A stretch of DNA of 7,034 bases from a bacterium (GTDB taxonomy: Bacteria > Bdellovibrionota > Bdellovibrionia > Bdellovibrionales > UBA1609), in NCBI GenBank assembly GCA_021784635.1, contig JAJYHS010000038.1:1-7034 (forward strand), in the 5' to 3' direction. The position numbers and the translations under genes were made by a program. Below, one piece after another: positions 1 through 5,888 of the stretch (position 1 is the first letter of the stretch; each line of letters begins with the position of its first letter). A model generated the notes under the pieces. The model was not told where the DNA came from, made no database searches, and worked only from the letters and a program-made list of their open reading frames with translations.

Positions 1-1215
1 CGATCTCGTGCAAGTAAAACCGCTGATAAAAAGGGTCGTGGGAGCCCCGTAATATTTTGCGATGGTTCCGGCAAAAAGGCTCCCAAACGGGACCATGCCG
101 GCGACCGCCATTGCGTAAAGGCTCATCACTCGCCCGCGTTTATCCTCGTCGATTATGGTTTGTAAGATCGTGTTGCCGGCGGCCAGTTGAACCATTAGGC
201 CCAATCCGACAAAGAAAATGAAAAACATTGAGATCAGCGGCAAGCGAGAAAGCGAAAAGCACATGAGGCCCACTCCAAGCGTGGCAGAAGCCATTACAAT
301 TACTCGTCCCAGACCAAGCACGGATGGTCGAGATGCCAAATAGAGCACTCCGCACAGGGCGCCCAAGCCGGCGAATGCTGTAAGGTAGCCGAGCAAGGCC
401 GCGTTACCGTGTAGGCGAGCCACAATCATTGGCAATATCACCATGTAAGGCAAACCCATAAAACTCGCAACGGCGAGCATAAGCAAAAGCACAAGAACCG
501 GTCGAAACGAAATAGCGTAGCGCACGCCCTCGACGAGTTCGTGCCTGACGCGTTTTCTTTCGTGCGCATGTTTGACCTGCGGCTTGATCCGCATCATGAA
601 TAGGCACGCAATCACAGCCAAGTAGCTGACCGCATCGATGGCAAAACAGCCGCCTTCACCAACTGTTGCAATGAGAATACCTGCAAATGACGGCCCCACA
701 AGCCGCGCCATATTGACCATCGACGAGTTAAGCGCGATGGCATTGGGTAAGTCTTCGCGGGATTCAACCATTTGAATAACAAAAGCTTGGCGGGTGGGCA
801 TATCAAATGTGTTGATAAAGCCCTGAAAAACACTCAACGCAATGATGTCGGTTATCGTAATTTTTCCGCTAATGGTAAAAACCGCAAGCAGTGCGGATTG
901 AATCATAAACAGGGTTTGCGTTAGTTTTAGAATGTGATGACGATTTAGTCGATCAACCCACACGCCAGCAACCGATGCGAACAAGAACATCGGAATTTGC
1001 CCCGCAAAACTGACAAATCCCAACATAAATGCCGACTTCGTGAGGCGATAAACGAGCCAGCTTGTTGCCACCCTCGTCAGCCACGTACCAATAAGTGAAA
1101 TACTTTGGCCCGTAAAAAAAAGCCGGTAATTGCGATGCTTGAGGGCGCGGCCAAAGCGCGCGCGGATGCTCGTTGACCAGTCGCTAAAAGCTGAAAATCG
1201 CGGGATAACTCGCAT
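1..1215 (-). CDS. MFS transporter, MFS_3/EntS-like exporter family (C-terminus cut by window edge)
   Basis: Reading from the ATG at 1215 down to base 1 gives 405 uninterrupted codons with no stop, so the 3' end lies outside the window. The family is usually about 410-430 aa, so only a short tail is missing. It is a polytopic inner-membrane transporter of the DUF894/MFS_3 type, which includes the enterobactin exporter EntS and many macrolide or multidrug efflux homologues. Visible hallmarks are an N-terminal helix around residues 32-57 (LFFTGQSISLIGTWL), motif A GVWVDRLNR at 84-92, FDMPTRQAF at 137-145, NMARLVGPSFAG at 168-179 in TM5, and DEDKRGRVMSLY at 356-367 in a late cytoplasmic loop. Upstream in frame is GAA-TCT-GCT-TAA, so ATG 1215 is the first possible start. 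A weak AAGG about 13-15 nt upstream overlaps the dehydrogenase stop, which suggests translational coupling. The substrate cannot be read from the sequence. Confidence in the family is high; export is inferred. Confidence 0.93.
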   Translation of the reverse strand, partial: MRVIPRFSAFSDWSTSIRARFGRALKHRNYRLFFTGQSISLIGTWLTRVATSWLVYRLTKSAFMLGFVSFAGQIPMFLFASVAGVWVDRLNRHHILKLTQTLFMIQSALLAVFTISGKITITDIIALSVFQGFINTFDMPTRQAFVIQMVESREDLPNAIALNSSMVNMARLVGPSFAGILIATVGEGGCFAIDAVSYLAVIACLFMMRIKPQVKHAHERKRVRHELVEGVRYAISFRPVLVLLLMLAVASFMGLPYMVILPMIVARLHGNAALLGYLTAFAGLGALCGVLYLASRPSVLGLGRVIVMASATLGVGLMCFSLSRLPLISMFFIFFVGLGLMVQLAAGNTILQTIIDEDKRGRVMSLYAMAVAGMVPFGSLFAGTIAKYYGAPTTLFISGFTCTRS

Positions 1216-1234
1216 TTCAGAAGCTTAGCACCTT

Positions 1235-2383
1235 TTAAAGGCCTAGTTCACGAGCTATTAGTTCTTTCATAATCTCGTTACTGCCGCCATATACACGTTG
1301 TACGCGAGCATCGACGAAATAGCGGGATATCGGATATTCCCGCATGTAACCATAACCACCGAAAAGCTGCAGGCAATCATCGGCAACTTGAAATTGGGTT
1401 TCGGTAATCCAGTATTTTGCAATACTGACCTCTTTGACAAGTTTTTCGTTGTTCAGGTGCCGGACAATTAAGTCGTCTAAATAAGATTGAGCGAGTGAAA
1501 CACGCGCTGCGGCTTCAGCCAATTTGAAGCGGGTATTTTGAAATTTCGAAAGTGGCTGCCCGAAGGCGTGCCGTGTTTTCACATATTCAACTGTGAGGTC
1601 TAGACTTCCGGCGGCGGCGGCGGCCGCGCCGATAGCTAGAACAAGCCGCTCTTGCTGAAGGTTTTGCATTAAATATTTGAAACCTTCATTTTCCTTTCCC
1701 AGCAAATTAGCTACGGGTACGCGGCAATCTTCAAAAAATATCTCGGAGGTGTCTTGAGCATGAAATCCAACTTTATCGAGATTCTTGCCACGACTGAACC
1801 CTTTGCAATTCGAATCAACCAGAATAAGGCTGATACCCCGATGAGCCGGCTCGGCCTTTGGATCTGTGCGCACTGCGACCACGAACAAATCCGCGAGTTG
1901 TCCGTTACTGATGAAAGTCTTCGAGCCGTTTAAGACATAATAATCGCCGTCTCGGCGCGCTTCGGTCGTCAAATGTGCAATATCGCTCCCGAAGCCGGGC
2001 TCGGACATCGCTAAAGCTAAAATTGTTTCGCCGCTTACACAGCCGGGTGTCCACTTTTTCTTTTGCTCGGGCGTGCCGAAGCGATCGATGTACGGATAAA
2101 CAATGCCGTTATGAAGGGGAATGAAAAATCCCGAAACGCCGTGGTAATATAATTCTTCAGTTAATATGACCGTGTAGAGTAAACTTGCACCCATGCCGCC
2201 AAATTCCTCGGATGCTTCTGGGCAAAGCCAACCTTGCCGACCGGCTTCAAGCCAAGCTTCTCGCGGGACCATGCGGGCGTCTTCCCATTTTTCATATTCG
2301 GGGACTATTTGCGACTTAATTATCTCGCGAACTGTGTCGCGAAAGATGCGAAGTTCTTCGGAGGCTAAAATTTTTCGCTCCAT
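1235..2383 (-). CDS. Acyl-CoA dehydrogenase, long-chain/isovaleryl type catalytic arrangement
   Basis: This is a 382-aa cytoplasmic flavoenzyme that would perform FAD-dependent alpha,beta-dehydrogenation of an acyl-CoA and pass electrons to electron-transfer flavoprotein. Family length is about 380-390 aa, so it is complete. Visible motifs are LALAMSEPGFGSD (122-134) and YYVLNGSKTFISNG (148-161) for flavin and substrate binding, RHAFGQPLSKFQ (271-282), and QLFGGYGY (339-346). The usual medium/short-chain catalytic Glu of the YEG motif near the C-terminus is Gly here (VYGGSNEI, G366). Instead QQERLVLA places Glu245 where LCAD and isovaleryl-CoA dehydrogenase carry their base. The ATG at 2383 is chosen because AAAGGA lies 8 nt upstream and the protein then begins like its family. 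The longer frame to 2434 begins inside the tRNA and is rejected. It lies 18 nt after tRNA-Val and 19 nt before the MFS gene, probably as one transcription unit. The exact acyl substrate is undetermined. Confidence 0.96.
   Translation of the reverse strand: MERKILASEELRIFRDTVREIIKSQIVPEYEKWEDARMVPREAWLEAGRQGWLCPEASEEFGGMGASLLYTVILTEELYYHGVSGFFIPLHNGIVYPYIDRFGTPEQKKKWTPGCVSGETILALAMSEPGFGSDIAHLTTEARRDGDYYVLNGSKTFISNGQLADLFVVAVRTDPKAEPAHRGISLILVDSNCKGFSRGKNLDKVGFHAQDTSEIFFEDCRVPVANLLGKENEGFKYLMQNLQQERLVLAIGAAAAAAGSLDLTVEYVKTRHAFGQPLSKFQNTRFKLAEAAARVSLAQSYLDDLIVRHLNNEKLVKEVSIAKYWITETQFQVADDCLQLFGGYGYMREYPISRYFVDARVQRVYGGSNEIMKELIARELGL
1609..1623. repeat. (CGG)5 trinucleotide run inside the dehydrogenase gene
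   Basis: Five tandem CGG units on the plus strand read as alanine codons on the minus strand, within a six-alanine run (A253-A258) in the helix that follows catalytic Glu245. This helix is Ala/Gly-rich in the family, so the run is probably tolerated composition. It is a possible slippage site because gain or loss of a unit keeps the frame. Confidence 0.6.
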
Positions 2384-2391
2384 ATCCGAAT

Positions 2392-2397
2392 TCCTTT
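2392..2397 (-). promoter_or_regulatory. Shine-Dalgarno of the acyl-CoA dehydrogenase gene
   Basis: AAAGGA on the minus strand lies 8 nt before ATG 2383 and 4 nt after the encoded CCA of the tRNA. It decides the start codon in favour of 2383 over the in-frame ATG at 2434 inside the tRNA. It also means the whole leader of the mRNA after tRNA 3' processing would be only 18 nt. Confidence 0.75.
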
Positions 2398-2401
2398 CGA
2401 A

Positions 2402-2476
2402 TGGTAGGAGGTGAGGGATTCGAACCCACGACATCCACCTTGTAAGGGTGGCGCTCTACCACTGAGCTAACCTCCT
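2402..2476 (-). tRNA. tRNA-Val (anticodon UAC), CCA encoded
   Basis: The minus strand folds into a full cloverleaf. The acceptor stem AGGAGGT/ACCTCCT pairs perfectly. The D arm is GCTC-AGTGGTA-GAGC. The anticodon stem CCACC/GGTGG encloses the loop CTTACAA, which gives anticodon TAC for valine GUA and related codons. The variable loop is ATGTC, and the T arm is GTGGG-TTCGAAT-CCCTC. The discriminator is A, followed by a genomically encoded CCA (2404-2402). The second T-stem pair (positions 50 and 64) is a U-U mismatch; every other helix pairs normally. There is no terminator between this gene and the dehydrogenase gene 18 nt downstream, so a tRNA-mRNA co-transcript is likely. Confidence 0.97.
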
Positions 2477-2494
2477 CCGCGCTTCGGCTTACAG

Positions 2495-2523
2495 TTGACG
2501 TGCACTCTTGCCGTGTGCGTAAT
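2495..2523 (+). promoter_or_regulatory. Candidate sigma70-type promoter for the plus-strand glycosyltransferase
   Basis: TTGACG (2495-2500, 5 of 6) is followed after 17 nt by CGTAAT (2518-2523, 4 of 6). Transcription would begin near 2530 and leave a leader of about 50 nt containing two inverted repeats before ATG 2580. The predicted start lies next to the predicted start of the opposing tRNA promoter, so the two would interfere if both are real. This is by-eye matching only. Confidence 0.35.
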
Positions 2524-2528
2524 TTTGC

Positions 2529-2551
2529 GAGGCGCAATATGACATCGCCTC
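2529..2551. repeat. Inverted repeat GAGGCG-N11-CGCCTC
   Basis: Perfect 6-bp arms at 2529-2534 and 2546-2551 are separated by 11 nt. A smaller dyad, TTGCG-AGG-CGCAA at 2525-2537, is nested across its left arm. The loop contains the candidate minus-strand -10. It could be an operator-like site or a leader hairpin; no run of T follows, so it is not an intrinsic terminator. Confidence 0.5.
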
Positions 2552-2565
2552 AAGCACTTTGTAAA
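2536..2565 (-). promoter_or_regulatory. Candidate sigma70-type promoter for the tRNA-Val / dehydrogenase / MFS unit
   Basis: On the minus strand TTTACA (2565-2560, 5 of 6 to TTGACA) is followed after 18 nt by CATATT (2541-2536, 4 of 6 to TATAAT). Transcription would begin near 2529, about 53 nt before the tRNA 5' end. The -35 sits inside the inverted repeat at 2554-2569 and the -10 sits inside the loop of the repeat at 2529-2551. This is by-eye consensus matching only. Confidence 0.4.
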
Positions 2566-2569
2566 GTGC
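2554..2569. repeat. Inverted repeat GCACTTT-GT-AAAGTGC upstream of the glycosyltransferase start
   Basis: Perfect 7-bp arms (2554-2560 and 2563-2569) surround a 2-nt centre and end 10 nt before ATG 2580. The spacing resembles a protein-binding dyad more than an RNA hairpin, because a 2-nt loop is too tight without opening a pair. It overlaps the candidate -35 of the opposing tRNA promoter. Confidence 0.55.
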
Positions 2570-2579
2570 AAACCCACAA

Positions 2580-3905
2580 ATGAAAAGGTTATTTTGGTCG
2601 AGCCTATTAATCAAGCTGGTATTGGCGGCGTTTATTCCGATTTTTGCCGATGAAGCCTATTACTGGGTTTGGTCCCACCATTTACAACTCAGTTACTTTG
2701 ACCATCCCCCAATGGTGGCATGGCTTTTTCTTCTCGGTCATTTTCTTGAACCGTACGCCAATTGTGTGCGATTTCCGGCGGTGATTCTCGGGCAAGCGAC
2801 GTTTGCGCTGTGGCTACTCATTATGAGTGAAATTTTGCCGCAAGACGAGCTGCGCTCAGAACGGCTGTGGTGTTTTGCTCTGCTTTTTTTATTTTCTCCG
2901 TTTTTGGGAGCGGGTTCGATCATAGTGACGCCCGACATTCCATTGCTATTTTTTTGGTCACTCGCCATTTATGTGTTTTTGCGCCTTGAACGTGACCCGC
3001 GGGGGTTTAATTACCTCGCACTGGGTGCGGTCTTAGGGCTTTGCTTTTGTTCGAAGTACAATGCGGTATTGTTTGTTCCTCCTATATTTCTTTATCTGAT
3101 TTTTGAGCGGCGATGGCGCGAGGTAAACTGGAAGTACGTGCCGCTTACCATTTTGGCGGGACTTTTATTTTGCGCTCCGGTTTTGATTTGGAATTATCAA
3201 CACAATTTTATTTCATTTCGTTTTCAGCTCCACCATGGATTTCATAATCACGCCTACAAACCATCATGGGCTTTCGAGTATGTATTTACCCAGATCGGGT
3301 TATTGTTTCCGCTGATTGTGTGGGCCGCTTTACGGGCTAAGCTGCCGCGAGCGGCAAGGATTTTAATCTATTTTGGTTGGTTTCCGTTTGCATTTTTCTT
3401 TTTCTCGGCACTTAAGTCACATGTCGAGGCCAATTGGACAATCGTGGGCTACCCGGCGATTTTGGCCCTGGCGGTATTTTATCCGCGCATTCGTGCTTTT
3501 ACGCGCATATATGTGGCCGTTTTTGGCGCTGCGCTCATTGCGGCGATCATTGTGATGTTTGTGCCGAATCTTCGTAAACTAAGCGGTCACGTTATGAACG
3601 CCTATCAATACGAGTTGCTCGCTAAAAAATTAAAACCCTACCATCCTCTTTTCACACAAACGCACCAATGGGCTGCGGCACTTAATTACATTACCAAAAA
3701 GCCGGTTTACATGCTGCGCGGTATTGATCGCCCTGATTTTTACGATTTTATTCCGCAATCGAAACCAACTGGAGACCACTTTTATTTACTTACTGAGCCA
3801 AACGAAAGGATGCCCGATTGGATGTCAAAAGATCACTGGACTTGGCACCTGATTAACATTGCCATCCCGCCGAAATTTCAACTTCTTGAGGCGACTCGCC
3901 AATAA
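2580..3905 (+). CDS. Membrane glycosyltransferase, PMT_2/ArnT-like (GT39/GT83-type)
   Basis: This is a 441-aa polytopic inner-membrane protein, predicted to transfer a sugar from a polyprenyl-phosphate donor onto a lipid, glycan or protein on the periplasmic side. It has roughly ten to twelve hydrophobic segments between residues 3 and 328, then a short soluble tail (about 330-441). Family hallmarks are the DEAYYWVWS motif at 24-32 in the first periplasmic loop, with the Asp-Glu pair expected to be catalytic or metal-binding. LQLSYFDHPPMVAWL follows at 35-49, then VTPDIPLLFFW (116-126), SKYNAVLF (158-165) and KSHVEANW (279-286). It is shorter than ArnT (about 550 aa) because the C-terminal domain is small. 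ATG 2580 is the first start after an in-frame stop at 2562, and the N-terminus then matches the family pattern. No Shine-Dalgarno is visible before it (AAACCCACAA). It faces a GT9 gene across 4 nt, which suggests envelope glycan work. Acceptor and sugar are unknown; arnT itself is not claimed. Confidence 0.9.
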   Translation: MKRLFWSSLLIKLVLAAFIPIFADEAYYWVWSHHLQLSYFDHPPMVAWLFLLGHFLEPYANCVRFPAVILGQATFALWLLIMSEILPQDELRSERLWCFALLFLFSPFLGAGSIIVTPDIPLLFFWSLAIYVFLRLERDPRGFNYLALGAVLGLCFCSKYNAVLFVPPIFLYLIFERRWREVNWKYVPLTILAGLLFCAPVLIWNYQHNFISFRFQLHHGFHNHAYKPSWAFEYVFTQIGLLFPLIVWAALRAKLPRAARILIYFGWFPFAFFFFSALKSHVEANWTIVGYPAILALAVFYPRIRAFTRIYVAVFGAALIAAIIVMFVPNLRKLSGHVMNAYQYELLAKKLKPYHPLFTQTHQWAAALNYITKKPVYMLRGIDRPDFYDFIPQSKPTGDHFYLLTEPNERMPDWMSKDHWTWHLINIAIPPKFQLLEATRQ

Positions 3906-3909
3906 TTAT

Positions 3910-5100
3910 CTACATTAAATGTTGGGCGATTTTACTATAAACAGTTTCAGGTGAAATAACCTGCAAGCATTTATTGTCTTGGCACGGAGTTTTGCGATGG
4001 TTGAACGCGCTCACGCACGGCGAGCAGGCGAAGTTCGCGTACAGAGGAGTGAAATTACCTAGAGACCCGTAGAGCGCCGGTGTCTCGGGCCCAAAAAAAA
4101 CATAAGTTGGAATTTCAGTTAGGCTTGCAAAATGTGCCGGTCCGGAGTCGTTTGAAACCATAAGGCGGCAAAAAGTGTAAAGGCTTGTGAGATGTTCAAA
4201 TGCAATACGCCCGGCGAAATTATGGCAGCGATCGCGCGCAGTTAATATGCGGATAGGTTCCACTTCAAGGGCCTCACTGGGCGAACCGGTGAGAAGAATG
4301 TGGGCATCAGGATTTTGATCTAAAATAAGTTGTCCGAGTTTTGCAAAATGAACTTGCGGCCAACGCCGCTGAGGTAAAAATTCTCCACCAGCGCAATTGA
4401 GAATGACCCACTTAACTTGGTCTACATCGGCCGTGCCGAGTTCTTTGAGCTTCGCCCGAACACGAAGCTTGGCGCTTTCATTAACCGCGATTTTTTGGGG
4501 TTGAATCTCCTCGTCGGAAATGCCGCCCTTGAAATAAGGGAGATCCGGCTCGCTCGCCATCAATGATTTGACAAGAGCCATGAAATTTTTTGCGATGTGG
4601 ATATGCGGATTGTAAGCTACCCGGCGGGTAAGAATATCGCCGCGGTAAAGCCCTTCGGCATGAAACGAATCAAAACCGACACGCTCGCGGGCTCCGCTAA
4701 ACGCAGAAAGCAGGGCCGAGTATCTTGAGAAGAGTTCAAAATCGATCGCTGAATCAATTCGGCGGACGCGACACCAAATAAAAAAACGAAACGTATCAAA
4801 CGCAAACAATAAAGGGCTCTTTTCTCGAATTAAGTAAATATGATCTTGCGCGACTGTCCCTACCATTCGAAGGCTCGCGGCGTTGCGCTCAAAAATTGCG
4901 TAAAAGATTTCAACATTTTGATTGCGCAGCCAGCGAAGAGCCGAATCGCCGACAATGGCGCTGCCCATTTCTGAAAGCTGCAAAAAAACAGTACGTTTCG
5001 CGGGCCCCTTGCGGCCTTTTTGTAATAGGCGTACGAACTTCAGCCAAATCCCCGCTAAGAAACAGAGAGGAACTCCGACATAATAATCGATAAAGCGCAT
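3910..5100 (-). CDS. Glycosyltransferase family 9 (heptosyltransferase-like)
   Basis: Probably 396 aa, cytoplasmic or associated with the inner-membrane face, of the GT-B-fold GT9 family that includes ADP-heptose:LPS heptosyltransferases. A hydrophobic N-terminal stretch (residues about 7-23, VGVPLCFLAGIWLKFV) could anchor it. The donor-site motif VSNDSGPAHFAS (315-326) followed by FFGPETPALYGS (335-346) is the clearest GT9 signature. WVILNCAGGEFLPQRRWP (231-248) and ILLTGSPSE (268-276) form the start of the C-terminal Rossmann half. A cysteine cluster, Cys359-x2-Cys362-x10-Cys373-x4-Cys378, lies in the tail. The start is uncertain: TTG 5136, ATG 5115 and ATG 5100 share the frame and none has a good Shine-Dalgarno. 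ATG 5100 is preferred because the protein then opens MRFIDYYVGVPLC, as many relatives appear to. Its role in LPS core or another surface glycan is inferred from the family and from the neighbouring membrane glycosyltransferase. Confidence 0.92.
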   Translation of the reverse strand: MRFIDYYVGVPLCFLAGIWLKFVRLLQKGRKGPAKRTVFLQLSEMGSAIVGDSALRWLRNQNVEIFYAIFERNAASLRMVGTVAQDHIYLIREKSPLLFAFDTFRFFIWCRVRRIDSAIDFELFSRYSALLSAFSGARERVGFDSFHAEGLYRGDILTRRVAYNPHIHIAKNFMALVKSLMASEPDLPYFKGGISDEEIQPQKIAVNESAKLRVRAKLKELGTADVDQVKWVILNCAGGEFLPQRRWPQVHFAKLGQLILDQNPDAHILLTGSPSEALEVEPIRILTARDRCHNFAGRIAFEHLTSLYTFCRLMVSNDSGPAHFASLTEIPTYVFFGPETPALYGSLGNFTPLYANFACSPCVSAFNHRKTPCQDNKCLQVISPETVYSKIAQHLM

Positions 5101-5208
5101 GACATCGACAGACATAGCGCCGACTAGCTTACCCAAGTGAGCTCATGAAGACAATTGTCGTAGAAAAATGCCTTGCGCCACGGCGGCCAATGGAGCAAAT
5201 AGACCGTC
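5101..5208. promoter_or_regulatory. Divergent intergenic spacer between the GT9 gene and the 220-aa gene
   Basis: This spacer should contain promoters for both divergent genes. The clearest element is the perfect 10-bp palindrome GACAATTGTC at 5150-5159. On the minus strand TTGTCT (5154-5149) followed 17 nt later by TAAGCT is a weak promoter-like pair for the GT9 gene. No convincing plus-strand -35/-10 pair was found. GGAG at 5192-5195 is the only ribosome-binding candidate for the 5209 gene, and its 13-nt spacing is long. Confidence 0.3.
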
Positions 5209-5871
5209 ATGTCCAAAATTTATGAACTAGCGGCTACGCCCCAAACCAACCGTGACGGAGCCTGGCACGCTGACTTTTTTAAAGAATTACCGTTGGCCAA
5301 CGTTACGGTCGTCGATGAGACGCCAGCGCCGGGTCCAGATAATTGGCCTTACCTTAAAGTTGAACTAAACGAAAAATCGAAAGAGCCCGTAGCAAATGTT
5401 TTGAATTGGCTTTCAACCCGCGGCATCGGCCTTGTCGTAAATCCAAAAAAGGAATTGCCTGACGCGGTTTTGACCTACGGGATGACATGGAATTTTCGCC
5501 AAACGGGGCACATTTTCACAACCGACAATAATACTTGCTCGGTGATTCAAAAAGCGCCCGCCGAATCGAAATTCGAACTTCAAAAGGGTCAGATGATTCA
5601 CGCCGGAGCTCCGAGCGAACAATACCTACCCAAGTACGTGCGCGAAATTTTACAGGCGTTTTTTCATGATAATGGGGTTAAAACACCGAAAATACTTGTG
5701 GTGAGCCAAGACCGCGAACAATACGATCTTTGTTTTTCGGTTGAATCATTGGGCAATCCTGAACCCGCCGAGCATCCGGGTGTTCTCGAGGCCCTGGCTT
5801 GGTTTTTACCGGCACATTATTCGCTCGTATTGGCGAGCGAAGCTGGATTGCCGCCATTTGTTGAACTGTAA
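5209..5871 (+). CDS. Uncharacterised soluble protein, 220 aa
   Basis: I do not recognise this gene with confidence. It encodes an acidic, soluble 220-aa protein with no signal peptide or membrane segment. The N-terminal half (about 1-130) looks like one alpha/beta domain, with NWPYLKVELN at 45-54 and VLNWLSTRGIGLVVNP at 64-79. The second half (about 137-220) has a helix YVREILQAFFHDNG, a strand KILVVSQDREQYDLCFSVE at 161-179, a helix LEALAWFLPAHYSLVLAS and the end LPPFVEL. This order weakly recalls SseB-like two-domain proteins, but no motif proves it. ATG 5209 is the first start after an in-frame TAG at 5200. It is divergent from the GT9 gene and convergent with the PilZ gene across 17 nt, so it is probably monocistronic. 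Codon use is like its neighbours. The gene is clearly real from its length and coding quality; its function is unknown. Confidence 0.85.
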   Translation: MSKIYELAATPQTNRDGAWHADFFKELPLANVTVVDETPAPGPDNWPYLKVELNEKSKEPVANVLNWLSTRGIGLVVNPKKELPDAVLTYGMTWNFRQTGHIFTTDNNTCSVIQKAPAESKFELQKGQMIHAGAPSEQYLPKYVREILQAFFHDNGVKTPKILVVSQDREQYDLCFSVESLGNPEPAEHPGVLEALAWFLPAHYSLVLASEAGLPPFVEL

Positions 5872-5888
5872 AGATAGAATGGCTCGGG

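Noticed and set aside
140..833. Three short minus-strand ORFs of 67-73 codons
   Set aside because: They lie in other frames of the MFS transporter, whose own frame is open from 1215 to the window edge with full family motifs.
1231..1241. CCTTTTAAAGG near the end of the dehydrogenase as a terminator
   Set aside because: Arms are only 5 bp, the sequence is A/T-rich with no T run after it, and the MFS gene starts 16 nt further on, so termination here is implausible.
2193..2537. Short ORFs on both strands around the dehydrogenase start and tRNA
   Set aside because: They overlap the dehydrogenase coding frame and the tRNA, and their translations show no family features.
5145..5225. Plus-strand 26-codon ORF starting MKTIVVEK in the divergent spacer
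   Set aside because: It is short, has no ribosome site and runs into the start of the 5209 gene; chance occurrence is likely.
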